Below are positions 1 to 7,885 of a DNA stretch of 52,717 nt, in pieces. This stretch comes from Desmonostoc vinosum HA7617-LM4. Its GTDB lineage: Bacteria; Cyanobacteriota; Cyanobacteriia; Cyanobacteriales; Nostocaceae. Made by a program: the position numbers and the translations under genes. Numbering within the stretch: the first letter of the stretch is position 1; each line of letters begins with the position of its first letter. The stretch is taken from NCBI GenBank assembly GCA_019359515.1, contig JAHHHC010000044.1:1-52717 (forward strand), written 5' to 3'. The notes below the pieces were generated by a model. The model was not told the origin of the DNA. It saw only the letters and a program-made list of their open reading frames with translations, and made no database searches.

Positions 1-126
1 GCGTCCCCGCGTCCCCAGTCCCCAGTCCCCAGTCCCCAGTCCCCAGTCCCCAGTCCCCAGTCCCCAGTCCCCAGTCCCCAGTCCCCAGTCCCCAGTCCCC
101 AGTCCCCAGTCCCCAGTCCCCAGTCC
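1..126. repeat. Heptanucleotide tandem repeat (CCCCAGT unit)
   Basis: A run of the 7-bp unit CCCCAGT, starting with two GCGTCCCC variants and reaching to within a few bases of the stop codon of the response regulator. Short tandemly repeated heptanucleotides are known from heterocyst-forming cyanobacteria. Similar arrays recur at 3293-3501, 23449-23490, 32335-32402 and inside narB and nirA. The window begins within the array, so its full length is unknown. Confidence 0.95.
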
Positions 127-131
127 CTCAC

Positions 132-809
132 TCAAGCCGTTGGCGGATTTAAGCGATAGCCTATGCCATGTACTGTTTCTATCCAATTTTTGGCACCAAT
201 TGTTTGTAAACGTTGACGTAGGCGGCGTACTAGGGTTGTAACTGCGTTACTTTCGGGTGCGTCTGGGGAATTCCATAAGGCTTGCTCAATTTGGTTATGA
301 GATAGCACTTGGCGGGGATGTCGCATTAAATATTCCATCAATTGGAACTCTCGACTGGAAAGTTGAACTGTGACAGAATCGCGTTCGATCGCCAAGTTGG
401 ATAAATGCAGTTGCAAATCACCCAGCCTGAGTATATCTCCTTGCCACATTGGCGATCGCCTTCCCAATGCCCGCACTCGCGCTAATAGCTCTAGTACATC
501 TACGGGCTTGACTATGTAATCATCTGCACCTGCATCTAAACCTATTACTTTATCTAAAACAGTGTCTTTTGCTGTCAACATCAGCACAGGAGCCACTTTT
601 CCAGCCTGCCTATATACTTGACAGATTTCTATGCCACTCACCTTGGGTAACATCCAATCTAGAATTAACATGTCATAGTCTTTATGAAAGGCAAACCATT
701 GCGCTGTCTCTCCATCTGCGATCGCATCTACTGTATGCCCGACTTTTAATAATGCTGTCCGCAGTGGCTCTAACTGCGCTGGGTCGTCTTCTACAAGTAA
801 GATCAGCAT
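132..809 (-). CDS. OmpR/PhoB-family two-component response regulator
   Basis: 225 aa, the usual length for the family. The N-terminal receiver domain (about 1-115) has the acidic pair D8/D9, the phospho-acceptor D51 in LILDWMLP, T79 and the conserved K101 in DYIVKP. The C-terminal winged helix (about 125-222) carries the expected TLVRRLRQRL recognition-helix region and the GIGYRL ending. It should bind DNA when phosphorylated by a sensor kinase, but no kinase gene is in the window; one could lie beyond the left edge. It resembles the RppA/NrsR type of cyanobacterial regulators, which is a family impression and not proof of its signal. The gene points away from the efflux genes on its right, so control of them is only a guess. 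The ATG at 809 opens directly into MLILLVEDD, which fixes the start. Confidence 0.93.
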   Translation of the reverse strand: MLILLVEDDPAQLEPLRTALLKVGHTVDAIADGETAQWFAFHKDYDMLILDWMLPKVSGIEICQVYRQAGKVAPVLMLTAKDTVLDKVIGLDAGADDYIVKPVDVLELLARVRALGRRSPMWQGDILRLGDLQLHLSNLAIERDSVTVQLSSREFQLMEYLMRHPRQVLSHNQIEQALWNSPDAPESNAVTTLVRRLRQRLQTIGAKNWIETVHGIGYRLNPPTA

Positions 810-946
810 CCCATTTGCTCAGCTTGCTGTGTTTTTTGCTTTTTATCAGATTAAGCTAAAAAGTGACTAGGTAATTTGTAATTTGTAATTAAGATGGCAT
901 TGCATAAATGCAGGATGAATTTGACCTTTTGACCAAGGTTAAATAT

Positions 947-1216
947 TAGACCTCTTGCAAAAGTCGGATACTCGTCAGAAAATAAATTTTCTGGCTGATA
1001 ACTCAAGTCGGTTGAAACCGACTAATAAGCTGTTCCACATATAACTTGCATAATTAGGGCGGGCAAGATGCCCACTCCACAAGAGTTTTATTTAATTTGA
1101 TTATGTAATTTAGATGTTTTTTAGCTTAATAGTATTTTTAGTCCGTTTCAACGGACTTTTGCTATTAGGCAGAGACTTGAGTCTCTGACGGTTCAAGTAT
1201 TTTTGCAAGAAGTCTA
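947..1216 (+). mobile_element. MITE-like repeat family 2, copy 1 (interrupted)
   Basis: The ends are near-perfect inverted repeats: TAGACCTCTTGCAAAA at the left and the complement of TAGACTTCTTGCAAAA at the right, both with an outer TA. Inside lie short palindromes such as GTCGGTTGAAACCGAC, GTCCGTTTCAACGGAC and CAGAGACTTGAGTCTCTG. A second, uninterrupted copy in opposite orientation lies at 14575-14743. This copy is about 100 bp longer because another repeat (1027-1127) sits inside it. TA at both ends suits a Tc1/mariner-IS630-type non-autonomous element; that assignment is inference. No transposase is encoded. Confidence 0.8.
1027..1127 (-). mobile_element. 101-bp MITE-like repeat family 1, copy A (nested)
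   Basis: 101 bp beginning AAGCT and ending AGCTT, with imperfect terminal inverted repeats of about 30 bp sharing AAGCT, ACAT, TAA and CATAAT at the same spacing, and a central GGGC...GCCC hairpin. Two more 101-bp copies are at 6964-7064 and 24978-25078 (this one is in the opposite orientation to them). It interrupts family 2 copy 1; the uninterrupted copy at 14575-14743 shows what the empty site looks like. The flanks AAT/AAT fit a 3-bp target duplication, but the exact ends are ambiguous. Confidence 0.85.
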
Positions 1217-1250
1217 TTGATTCTTTGCGTCTTTGCGCGATACAAAATTC

Positions 1251-1631
1251 ATGCGTCAACTACAACTGTTTCAGGTGTTGCGATCGCTAGGCTTGATGTT
1301 TTGGTTATCTTTGCCGCTGATTGGGGTGGTATTTTGGCTAGGAAGTGGTTTTGTAGGCGATCGCATTCTGGCTCGTTTTTCTCCTAGCAAAAAATATCTG
1401 CTTGCAGATAAACAAGCGGCAGGGCAGATGATGAAAAAGGTGGTGGCGATTGAGGTTAAAATTCAGCAGCAACAAGGGATTTCATTGGTGAATGTGAAAA
1501 CTAATGACTCATTTTTGAAAACGATTGTATTTGAATTTCCCATCACCGAACCTAGCCAACTTGAAGTTACTCTTAGTCAAGAATTGGGTTTACCCCGCGA
1601 TCGCGTTCAGGAAATGATTCGTTATTTATGA
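1251..1631 (+). CDS. Conserved hypothetical protein with one membrane helix
   Basis: 126 aa from the ATG at 1251. An in-frame TTG at 1233 would add six residues but falls in the edge of a repeat and is less likely. Residues about 12-35 form a hydrophobic helix (LGLMFWLSLPLIGVVFWLGS), so a single-pass or signal-anchored membrane protein is likely. The rest is soluble, with a basic middle and an acidic, hydrophobic-patterned C-terminal half. I do not recognise the family. The codon use and internal HIP1-type GCGATCGC sites match the genome background. It lies upstream of the efflux genes but is separated from them by 325 bp of repeats, so joint transcription is unlikely. Confidence 0.6.
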   Translation: MRQLQLFQVLRSLGLMFWLSLPLIGVVFWLGSGFVGDRILARFSPSKKYLLADKQAAGQMMKKVVAIEVKIQQQQGISLVNVKTNDSFLKTIVFEFPITEPSQLEVTLSQELGLPRDRVQEMIRYL

Positions 1632-1720
1632 TGATAGGCTAGAGCAAAGACGCGGTTACTTGCATTTTGATCGCTTTTGCAAGAAATCTAAGTTTTAAGG
1701 TGATTGAAATCACGACGTAA

Positions 1721-1838
1721 TCAACAAACGTCGTCCCGTTATCAACAAACGTCGTCCCGTTATCAACAAACGTCGTCCCGTTATCAACGAACGTCATCCC
1801 GTTATCAACAAACGTCATCCCGTAATCAACGAACGTCA
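1721..1838 (+). repeat. 21-bp tandem repeat upstream of the efflux operon
   Basis: Five complete 21-bp units (start positions 1721, 1742, 1763, 1784, 1805) plus a partial sixth. Each unit holds the imperfect dyad AACGTCGTCCCGTT (or the AACGTCATCCCGTT variant). The first three units are identical; later ones differ by single bases. The 21-bp period is two helical turns, so every dyad faces the same side of the DNA. It ends 118 bp before the adaptor gene. It could be a multi-site operator or simply a minisatellite. It is not a CRISPR, because there are no variable spacers. Confidence 0.9.
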
Positions 1839-1891
1839 GGATGGTTGACATTTCCTTGTCATATTTATCAATCAAAATATATAAAAGGTAA

Positions 1892-1920
1892 CGTTATTTT
1901 TAACAAATTAATAAATAACG
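1892..1920 (+). promoter_or_regulatory. Stem-loop CGTTATTT/AAATAACG before the adaptor gene
   Basis: A perfect 8-bp inverted repeat (CGTTATTT at 1892-1899, AAATAACG at 1913-1920) with a 13-base AT-rich loop, ending 36 bp before the adaptor start codon. The half-site CGTTAT also occurs in the 21-bp tandem units upstream, which hints at a shared binding site. There is no T-run, so it does not look like an intrinsic terminator. Confidence 0.4.
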
Positions 1921-1956
1921 GTTCATTCATCCTCAAGTAGTCCCCCGTTAACTGCT

Positions 1957-3312
1957 ATGGACACTTCTGAAACTCAAGTTTCTAACGTTGAAACACAGTC
2001 AGACAGTTCTGTGTCGCCCAAGGCAGAACAAACTCGTTTTGGTAAACCCTGGCTGCGGACATTACTAATCTTATTTTTCGTAACTGGGGGTATTATTCTT
2101 TGGCGGTTGCTGGCTCCTGGTAGCTCACCAAAACCCTCTGTTGCCCAACAGAAACAAGCACCACCCCCACGTGCCATAGAAACGATCGCCTTAGCAAACG
2201 GCAACGCTATCAAAACTATACAACTGCTAGGACAAGTAGAAGCTAGTCAGCAGTCAATACTACGCTCTCAAACTAGTGGGATTGTCAAGCAAATCTTAGT
2301 GCAACCCGGCGATCGCGTCCAAGCAGGGATGAAAATTGCTGTATTAGAAGATACCGACCAACAATTAGCGATCGCCCAAGCCAAAGCACAACTAGCACAG
2401 CAACTAAGCAATCTTGCACGCTTAGAAGTGGGTACTCGTCCAGAAATTATTGCTCAACGTCAAGCAGCAGTGACATCCGCAAAAGCACGCGAACAAGAAG
2501 CAGAGGATAACCTCAAACGCATCAGTAATCTAGTAAAAGAGGGTGCTGAATCCAAAAGATTATTAGTAGAAGCGCAATCAAGATTAGATGACACCAGAGG
2601 AGAACGCTTAGCAGCCGAAGCCGAACTCGCCGAAGCCAAAGCCGGGCCAATTAAAGAGGAAATCGCCGCCCAAAAAGCCAACGTCGAAGCAGCCAAAGCG
2701 ACCTTAGCACAAGCAGAACTAGCACGGCAACGCACCCAGATTTTGGCATCAGAATCAGGCGTGGTACAGACTCGGCATGTTAGCAATGGTGATTTAGTAC
2801 AAAGTTCTAGTCAAATTATTACCCTAATAGCAGGCGATCGCTTTGACATCTTCTTAGAGTTACCCGAAGAACTCAGCAGTCGAGTGACCCCAGGCATGAC
2901 AATTAATTTGACAGCTCGTGCCCTCCCACAATGGAAACAACGCGCCACCATCACAGCTGTCGTTCCCTCCGCCGATTCTGCTTCTCGTCGCCAGCGCGTG
3001 CGTGTTCAAATTAACAATCCACCCTCGCGGTTATTACCAGGAATGGCGATCGCAGGCAGCCTCAACATGCCCACAAATCGCTCTAGCTTTGTGGTATCAC
3101 GAGACGCCATAACCAGAAGGCAAAACCAGTGGTTAGTCTTCACCGTTGCCGATGGCAAAGCCAAACAAATTCAAGTTGAGATGGTAGCTGACATGGGCAA
3201 AAACGTCGCCATCTACCATCCCAGCCTACAAACAGGTCAACCCATCGTCCTACGTGGCGGCGATGGATTGCAAGATGGCGCACCTGTGAAGGGAGTAGGG
3301 AGTAGGGAGTAG
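1957..3312 (+). CDS. RND efflux periplasmic adaptor (HlyD/AcrA family)
   Basis: 451 aa. A cytoplasmic N-terminal tail is followed by a membrane anchor (about residues 33-51). Next come the barrel-sandwich/lipoyl half (about 85-130, with GIVKQILVQPGDRV), a long Ala/Glu/Gln-rich coiled coil (about 135-265), the second lipoyl half (ASESGVVQTRHVSNGDLVQ) and a beta-barrel and membrane-proximal region. It should link the downstream RND permease to an outer membrane channel; no channel gene is nearby. The stop codon and the last six residues (GVGSRE) are made of heptamer-repeat DNA, so the original C-terminus has been replaced or extended by the repeat. The following permease starts 189 bp later, across that repeat. 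The start ATG at 1957 is the first after the AT-rich leader; no clear Shine-Dalgarno sequence is visible. Confidence 0.93.
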   Translation: MDTSETQVSNVETQSDSSVSPKAEQTRFGKPWLRTLLILFFVTGGIILWRLLAPGSSPKPSVAQQKQAPPPRAIETIALANGNAIKTIQLLGQVEASQQSILRSQTSGIVKQILVQPGDRVQAGMKIAVLEDTDQQLAIAQAKAQLAQQLSNLARLEVGTRPEIIAQRQAAVTSAKAREQEAEDNLKRISNLVKEGAESKRLLVEAQSRLDDTRGERLAAEAELAEAKAGPIKEEIAAQKANVEAAKATLAQAELARQRTQILASESGVVQTRHVSNGDLVQSSSQIITLIAGDRFDIFLELPEELSSRVTPGMTINLTARALPQWKQRATITAVVPSADSASRRQRVRVQINNPPSRLLPGMAIAGSLNMPTNRSSFVVSRDAITRRQNQWLVFTVADGKAKQIQVEMVADMGKNVAIYHPSLQTGQPIVLRGGDGLQDGAPVKGVGSRE

Positions 3313-3501
3313 GGAGTAGGGAGTAGGGGGAAGTTACTCATAGATCTCCCCCTTGCCCCTGCCCCCTGCCCCATTCCCCACTCCCCACTCCCCGCGTCCC
3401 CGCGTCTCCGCGTCTCCCCGTCCCCAGTCCCCGCGTCTCCCCGTCCCCGCGTCCCCACTCCCCACTCCCCACTCCCCACTCCCCACTCCCCACTCCCCAC
3501 C
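3293..3501. repeat. Opposed G-rich and C-rich heptamer arrays between adaptor and permease
   Basis: The left part (3293-3330) is a GGGAGTA array. The right part (about 3347-3501) is its C-rich counterpart with CCCCACT, CCCCGCGT and CTCCGCGT variants, running into the ATG of the permease. The two halves are complementary, so mRNA across this spacer could fold into a long hairpin between two genes that are expected to be co-expressed. The permease therefore has no purine-rich ribosome binding site: the bases before its ATG are CCCCACTCCCCACC. Confidence 0.9.
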
Positions 3502-6500
3502 ATGAACTTTATCGAAACTGCTGTCCGTTGGCGACATGGCACTTTTGTGTTATTCTGCTTGCTTGCAATGTTTGGGGTATTCTCTTTACTCAAGTTACCC
3601 CTAGAATTACAACCGGGGGGCGATCGCCCGGAAATTACGATTACAACTACCTATCCGGGAGCAGGCCCTGCGGAGGTAGAAGACTTAATTACGCGCCCAA
3701 TTGAAGAACAAATAGAAGAGGTGCTAGGCGTTAAGGAAATTAGTAGTACTTCCCGTGCTGGGCGTAGTTCGATTACGCTGGAATTCGCTCAAGATGCTAA
3801 TGCTCAAGAACGGCTAGTTGATGTCTTAAACCGCTTACAACAGGTGGAAAGTTTGCCGCCAGAAGCTCAAGAATCAAGTGTAGAACTGGTGGGTGGCAAC
3901 AGTTCGCCGATGATGTGGATTCCCTTTGATACCAAAGAAGGATTTACGCCGGATGCTAACCGCTATCGCGATTTAGCAGAAGAGGTTGTAGTTCCTCGGT
4001 TGCGGCGAGTAGAAGGGACTGGACAATTTTTGATCATCGGTGGACAAGAGCGAGAAGTTGAGGTCAAAATTGACCCAAAAGCTTTATCTGATCGCAACCT
4101 CACTATTGGTGATGTGGTGCAGGTACTGCGAGATAATAACCGCGATATCCGGGGTGGCCCATTAATTTTAGGACGACGGGAGTATCGCGTCCGCACAGTC
4201 AGCCGGTCACAAGATTTATCACAAATTGAAGGTTTTGTACTGCGGCGTGATGCCTCTGGCACTGTTTACTTGCGCGATGTGGCAAAGGTGCAGATGGGAC
4301 GCAAACCACAAGATAGCGCTTTGGTATTTAATGGTAAGCCAGGGGCAGCAGTTGGTGTAATTCGGCAGATTGGGGCCAATGTGCCAGAGGTTGCTAAAGG
4401 CGTCCGCGCCGAAATTGCTGCACTGCAAGCTGAGTTTGACAGGCAAAATCAAGGCATTCGCTTTGTTTACAACTACGACGAGAGTCAATACATCAATCAA
4501 TCGGTGGCGTTTGTCCAAGGCAACCTCGTGAGTGGGGCACTGCTGGCAACAATCGTGCTGATTCTTTTCCTTGGTTCGATGCGGACTGTGGCAGTGGTGG
4601 CAATTACGATTCCCACCACACTAATTATGGTATTCATCGTCATGTCTGCATTTGGCCGGACGTTGAACATTATCAGTTTGGCTGGATTGGCGTTTGCAGT
4701 CGGTATGGTCGTAGATAATGCGATCGTGGTGATTGAAAATGTTTTCACCCACATGCAGCAAGGTAAAAGTGCCATGCGGGCAGCAATTGAAGGCACTCAA
4801 GAGGTTTGGAGTGCGATGCTGGGTTCCACTTTAACCAACGTCGTGGTATTTGTGCCGCTGATTATGGTGACAGGTGAAGCCGGACAACTTTATGCTGATA
4901 TGGCGATCGCTCTTTCTGCCTCTTCTTTATTTTCGCTGTTTGCCGCTTTAACTTTAGTCCCCATGCTCTCTGGATTGTTTCTCAAGCAATCAGAAGCAAT
5001 CCAAATGATGCAAGGCGGTGAATATCGAGGTGGTAATTGGTTTGAGCGCTCAGTAGCCAAAAGTTCTGCGGTTTTTCGTTATTTCCAAGGTAAATTGGAG
5101 AGTTTTCTAGTTTATACGGTCAGTTGGTCACTGGGACGCCGCCGTGTTAGGCGCAGATTATTAGTGCTGTCGATTCCTGTGGCTTTACTTGTCACCAGTA
5201 TATTTCTGCTTCCACCCGCCGATTATTTACCCGAAGGCAATCGTAACTTAGTTGTGTTACGGGCGGAACCATTGCCAGGAACCAGTATTCCCGAAGCGAT
5301 TCAGCAATCGGAATCGATACAGAAATTTTTGCGATCGCAGCCAGAAGTTGAGCGGATTATGTATGTTGATCGTCCGGGGGCGCTGCGCGGGATTGCAACT
5401 ATCTTAAAACCAGAATTCGCCACCACCACCGGGTTAGCTGAAATGGTAGATCGCTTACGTGCCCAAAGTGGCAACTTTGCCGGCTACCGCTTCATAGTCC
5501 CATCGCGGATTTCGATTTTCCGCGATCCCGGTAAGGAATTTGAGGTGGATATTGTCGGGGCTGATTTGAATCAAATTAGCGATTTAGAGAAGCAAATCAC
5601 GGGCAAATTACGAGATTTACCAGGTGTGCAAAGTGTGCGGTCTAACTTTGTCATGGGTGCTGGTGAATTGCAAGTCATTCCCAACCGAGAACGCCTTGCC
5701 GAAGTGGGACTCTCAGAAGCAGAAATTGGTTCAATGGTGGAAGCCGGATTAGGTGGTCGTGTGGCCTCCGATTACATCGATGGTAAGGAAGAACTAGATG
5801 TATCAGTAGAACTGCAAAATACCGCAGTGGAAACACCAGAGCAACTACGCCAATTGCCACTATATACTCAAGGACGGCAGGTACAATTAGGTGATGTGGC
5901 TGAAGTTGTAGAAACGACAGGAGCAGACGCCATTAATCACGTCGATTTGGAGCGATCGATTAGCCTCACCGTTTCTCTTGCACCCGATGCCCCACTGGCG
6001 ACATTAGTAGAACGCACCGAAGAGGAAATCCTCGCTCCCTTACGGGCTAATTTACCAACAGACTATCGATTAGAACTCGCAGGTTCAGCAGACCAATTAG
6101 CAACAACGGTGGCTCAATTAGCGGCGGCATTTGCGTTTTCAGTTTTGATTACTTACTTGTTGTTGGTGGCGTTGTATCGTTCATTCCTCTATCCAGTGGT
6201 GATTATGGCTACAGTACCAATGGGGATGAGTGGCGCATTATTAAGTTTAGTTGTAGCCAACTGGATTCCAGGAATGAATGTGGCATTGGATATGATTACC
6301 GCGTTAGGATTTGTCATCCTCACGGGTGTAGTCGTCAACAACGCGATTCTACTTGTAGACCGAGCATTGCAACTCCAGCAAGCAGGCGAGGAATATGATA
6401 CATCGCTATATAATGCCACTAGCGATCGCCTCCGTGCGATTTTCATGTCTGCCGGCACTAGTGTATTAGGAATGTTGCCCTTGGCAGTTCTACCAGGTCA

Positions 6501-6690
6501 AGGTTCAGAACTGTATCAAGGATTAGGCATTGTTTTGACTGGCGGTTTGGCATTCTCCACAATTTTGACCCCCACCGTTGTACCGGCACTTATGGGTTTG
6601 TTACATGATATCTCTGGGCGAAAAATGCGATCGTCATCCCCAGACAGTACTCAGTCAACCGCTAATACAAATGGCAAGGTTAAAGTTTGA
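3502..6690 (+). CDS. RND efflux permease (HAE1-like, AcrB superfamily)
   Basis: 1062 aa, full length for the family. The N-terminal helix is followed by a porter domain (PGAGPAEVEDLITRPIEEQI, residues about 53-72), a first membrane block (about 338-500), a second porter domain (about 575-865) and a second membrane block (about 870-1040). D405-N406 in GMVVDNAIVVIENV sits at the proton-relay position of helix 4. The C-terminal block has the matching GVVVNNAILLVDRA. It should export hydrophobic compounds by proton antiport together with the adaptor upstream. The substrate cannot be read from the sequence, and the porter type is HAE1-like rather than a clear heavy-metal pump. The gene starts directly after a C-rich heptamer array with no visible ribosome binding site; MNFIETAVRWRHGTFVLFCL is a normal family N-terminus, so the start is sound. 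Confidence 0.95.
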   Translation: MNFIETAVRWRHGTFVLFCLLAMFGVFSLLKLPLELQPGGDRPEITITTTYPGAGPAEVEDLITRPIEEQIEEVLGVKEISSTSRAGRSSITLEFAQDANAQERLVDVLNRLQQVESLPPEAQESSVELVGGNSSPMMWIPFDTKEGFTPDANRYRDLAEEVVVPRLRRVEGTGQFLIIGGQEREVEVKIDPKALSDRNLTIGDVVQVLRDNNRDIRGGPLILGRREYRVRTVSRSQDLSQIEGFVLRRDASGTVYLRDVAKVQMGRKPQDSALVFNGKPGAAVGVIRQIGANVPEVAKGVRAEIAALQAEFDRQNQGIRFVYNYDESQYINQSVAFVQGNLVSGALLATIVLILFLGSMRTVAVVAITIPTTLIMVFIVMSAFGRTLNIISLAGLAFAVGMVVDNAIVVIENVFTHMQQGKSAMRAAIEGTQEVWSAMLGSTLTNVVVFVPLIMVTGEAGQLYADMAIALSASSLFSLFAALTLVPMLSGLFLKQSEAIQMMQGGEYRGGNWFERSVAKSSAVFRYFQGKLESFLVYTVSWSLGRRRVRRRLLVLSIPVALLVTSIFLLPPADYLPEGNRNLVVLRAEPLPGTSIPEAIQQSESIQKFLRSQPEVERIMYVDRPGALRGIATILKPEFATTTGLAEMVDRLRAQSGNFAGYRFIVPSRISIFRDPGKEFEVDIVGADLNQISDLEKQITGKLRDLPGVQSVRSNFVMGAGELQVIPNRERLAEVGLSEAEIGSMVEAGLGGRVASDYIDGKEELDVSVELQNTAVETPEQLRQLPLYTQGRQVQLGDVAEVVETTGADAINHVDLERSISLTVSLAPDAPLATLVERTEEEILAPLRANLPTDYRLELAGSADQLATTVAQLAAAFAFSVLITYLLLVALYRSFLYPVVIMATVPMGMSGALLSLVVANWIPGMNVALDMITALGFVILTGVVVNNAILLVDRALQLQQAGEEYDTSLYNATSDRLRAIFMSAGTSVLGMLPLAVLPGQGSELYQGLGIVLTGGLAFSTILTPTVVPALMGLLHDISGRKMRSSSPDSTQSTANTNGKVKV

Positions 6691-6922
6691 TAGATTTCTT
6701 GCATAAGTCTTTAATGTTGTTGAATAATACTGTGAAAAGCTCACGCAGAGGCGCAGCGAAAAGTTCTGTTCGCGTAGCGTCTCCGTCAGGAGAAGGAGGG
6801 TTTCCCTCCGTAGGAACGCCACTTGCGCGGCTGCCGGGGAACCCGTCCAACGCAGTGGCTCAACTTTTCAAGACAGAGACGCAGAGAAGAGAACGCAAAG
6901 AAGAACTTTTGCAAGAGACTTC
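6691..6922. repeat. Composite intergenic repeat related to MITE family 2 ends
   Basis: It begins TAGATTTCTTGCATAAGTCT and ends with the complement of AAGTCTCTTGCAAAAGT, close to the family 2 end TAGACTTCTTGCAAAA. Inside are GAAAAGCTCACGCAGAG, also found at about 14493, and the palindrome GGAGGGTTTCCCTCC (6795-6809), also found at 17783-17797. The reading frame across it is not a gene: it encodes only repeat sequence. Confidence 0.65.
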
Positions 6923-6963
6923 ATGAGTGGAACTCACAAGGAAGCATGAAAATATATTTTCCT

Positions 6964-7064
6964 AAGCTAAAAAACATCTAAATTACATAATCAAATTAAA
7001 TAAAACTCTTGTGGGGTGGGCATCTTGCCCGCCCTAATTATGCAAGTTATATGTGGAACAGCTT
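6964..7064 (+). mobile_element. 101-bp MITE-like repeat family 1, copy B
   Basis: A 101-bp copy with the AAGCTAAAAAACATCTAAAT left end, central GGGCATCTTGCCC hairpin and ACAGCTT right end. It is nearly identical in sequence to the reverse complement of copy A (1027-1127). Extending each end by one base gives TAAGCT/AGCTTA flanked by TCC on both sides, compatible with a short target duplication. It ends 49 bp before the small DUF6887-like gene. Confidence 0.88.
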
Positions 7065-7113
7065 ATCCCCTGTTACCTATAACCTGTTCCCTATTTTCAA
7101 ACTAGGTCTAATG

Positions 7114-7296
7114 ATGTCCGGTCAACCGAAGCCGAATTTTGAGCAAATGACTATTAAGCAGCTAAGAGCTTATATCCTAGCTAATAGAGAGGATGAAGAC
7201 GCAATACATGCAATAGCAATGCGTCTACGAAATGAAGGCAGAACAGCTACAGTTGACGAATTTTTAGAACATATCAAACAGCAGACTCCAGATTAG
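7114..7296 (+). CDS. Small DUF6887-like protein
   Basis: 60 aa. The pattern PNFEQMTIKQLRAYILANRE followed by a DAIHAIAMRLR helix is typical of small cyanobacterial proteins annotated as DUF6887; the function is unknown and some relatives are encoded next to a second small protein. I chose the second ATG of the ATGATG pair because AGG at 7104-7106 then lies 7 bases upstream. A longer upstream frame would run into the MITE and is rejected. The last 65 bases belong to the 310-bp direct repeat and are found again, without the gene's 5' part, at 12600-12664. Its neighbours on the right are a broken monooxygenase-fold gene and a chimeric frame, so this is the edge of a rearranged region. Confidence 0.7.
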   Translation: MSGQPKPNFEQMTIKQLRAYILANREDEDAIHAIAMRLRNEGRTATVDEFLEHIKQQTPD

Positions 7297-7541
7297 AGTA
7301 AGGATTTCTAAGTCTGCTGTGCTGTTTGTGTAGACACAATTTCATACAGTGACATTTGAAACTCGTTATTAGCGAGCGATCGCATCTGCATCAAAGGTTC
7401 TACAAAAGGCGGATGCTCGTTCATTTTCGCATACTCTTGTTGAGAACTCCACAGCCCGTAATTGATCGCGCGTGCCCCATCAAGCGATCGATGAAAATGC
7501 GTTGTTAGTAATCCGGTTTGTCCAGTAACCAGCTTTACCGC
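7232..7541 (+). repeat. 310-bp direct repeat, left copy
   Basis: It aligns without gaps to 12600-12909, with about eight base differences by eye. It covers the 3' end of the DUF6887-like gene and the 3' third of an antisense monooxygenase-fold gene. The intact version of the first gene is at the left copy and the intact version of the second is at the right copy. The two copies bracket the 5-kb AT-rich island. Confidence 0.95.
7308..7541 (-). pseudogene. 3' fragment of a monooxygenase-fold (ABM) gene
   Basis: It reads in frame as the last 78 codons of the intact gene at 12676-13329, with a few substitutions (for example QTAQQT instead of QTAEQT at the end). It has no start of its own: at 7541 the homology stops abruptly and a different gene fragment begins. 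It is a truncated copy made when the 310-bp segment was duplicated. Confidence 0.85.
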
Positions 7542-7653
7542 GACGGTAAGTTTTCCCTTCCCAGGTGTGGCGAAATACAGCCTCCTGCGCCCTTGTTAAG
7601 CGTCCACGTTTCAATAATTGCTCAACGAGTGCGATCGCTTCTTCAACAGTCAT
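7480..7653 (-). pseudogene. Chimeric short ORF: N-terminus of an HTH/AAA-type protein joined to ABM DNA
   Basis: 57 codons from the ATG at 7653. The first 38 or so residues (MTVEEAIALVEQLLKRGRLT, then AQEAVFRHTWEGKTYRR) match the N-terminal module common at the start of large cyanobacterial ATPase and WD40 regulators. At 7541-7542 the frame crosses into the ABM fragment in the wrong phase and soon stops. It marks a recombination junction. HIP1-containing codons distinguish it from the AT-rich island to its right. It is probably non-functional, although the start region is intact. Confidence 0.6.
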
Positions 7654-7885
7654 TTATCTACGTATAAATACTAAGTTAACTATGATATTCGCATCATAGG
7701 CTTTACTTGTTTAAAAAAGTTTACGTAAATTTACTACTAAAAGCCGACTTTTTTCCGACCTTTTCCGACCGACAAACTTTATACAAAGCAATAGAGTATT
7801 TGGATAAGCGGTATTCATCTCCCCAACTTCTTAGAGGGGATATAGAAAAACCAATAGTACACAAAGTTATACTTGGGGATAATTA

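Noticed and set aside
1721-1838. CRISPR-like array
   Set aside because: Units are directly abutting with no variable spacers, and no cas genes are present.
1704-1940. Open frames on both strands across the 21-bp repeat (SSRYQQT and TFVDNGT repeats)
   Set aside because: The period is a multiple of three, so repeats keep frames open by chance; no start signal and no relation to a protein family.
3237-3593. Glycine/Glu-rich reading frames over the heptamer arrays
   Set aside because: They are translations of GGGGAGT-type repeats and overlap the adaptor and permease on the other strand.
6687-6926. 79-codon frame after the permease
   Set aside because: It lies entirely in the composite repeat, with no family pattern.
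7009-7113. Longer start for the DUF6887-like gene
   Set aside because: The extension is MITE and spacer sequence; the ATG at 7114 has the better ribosome binding site.
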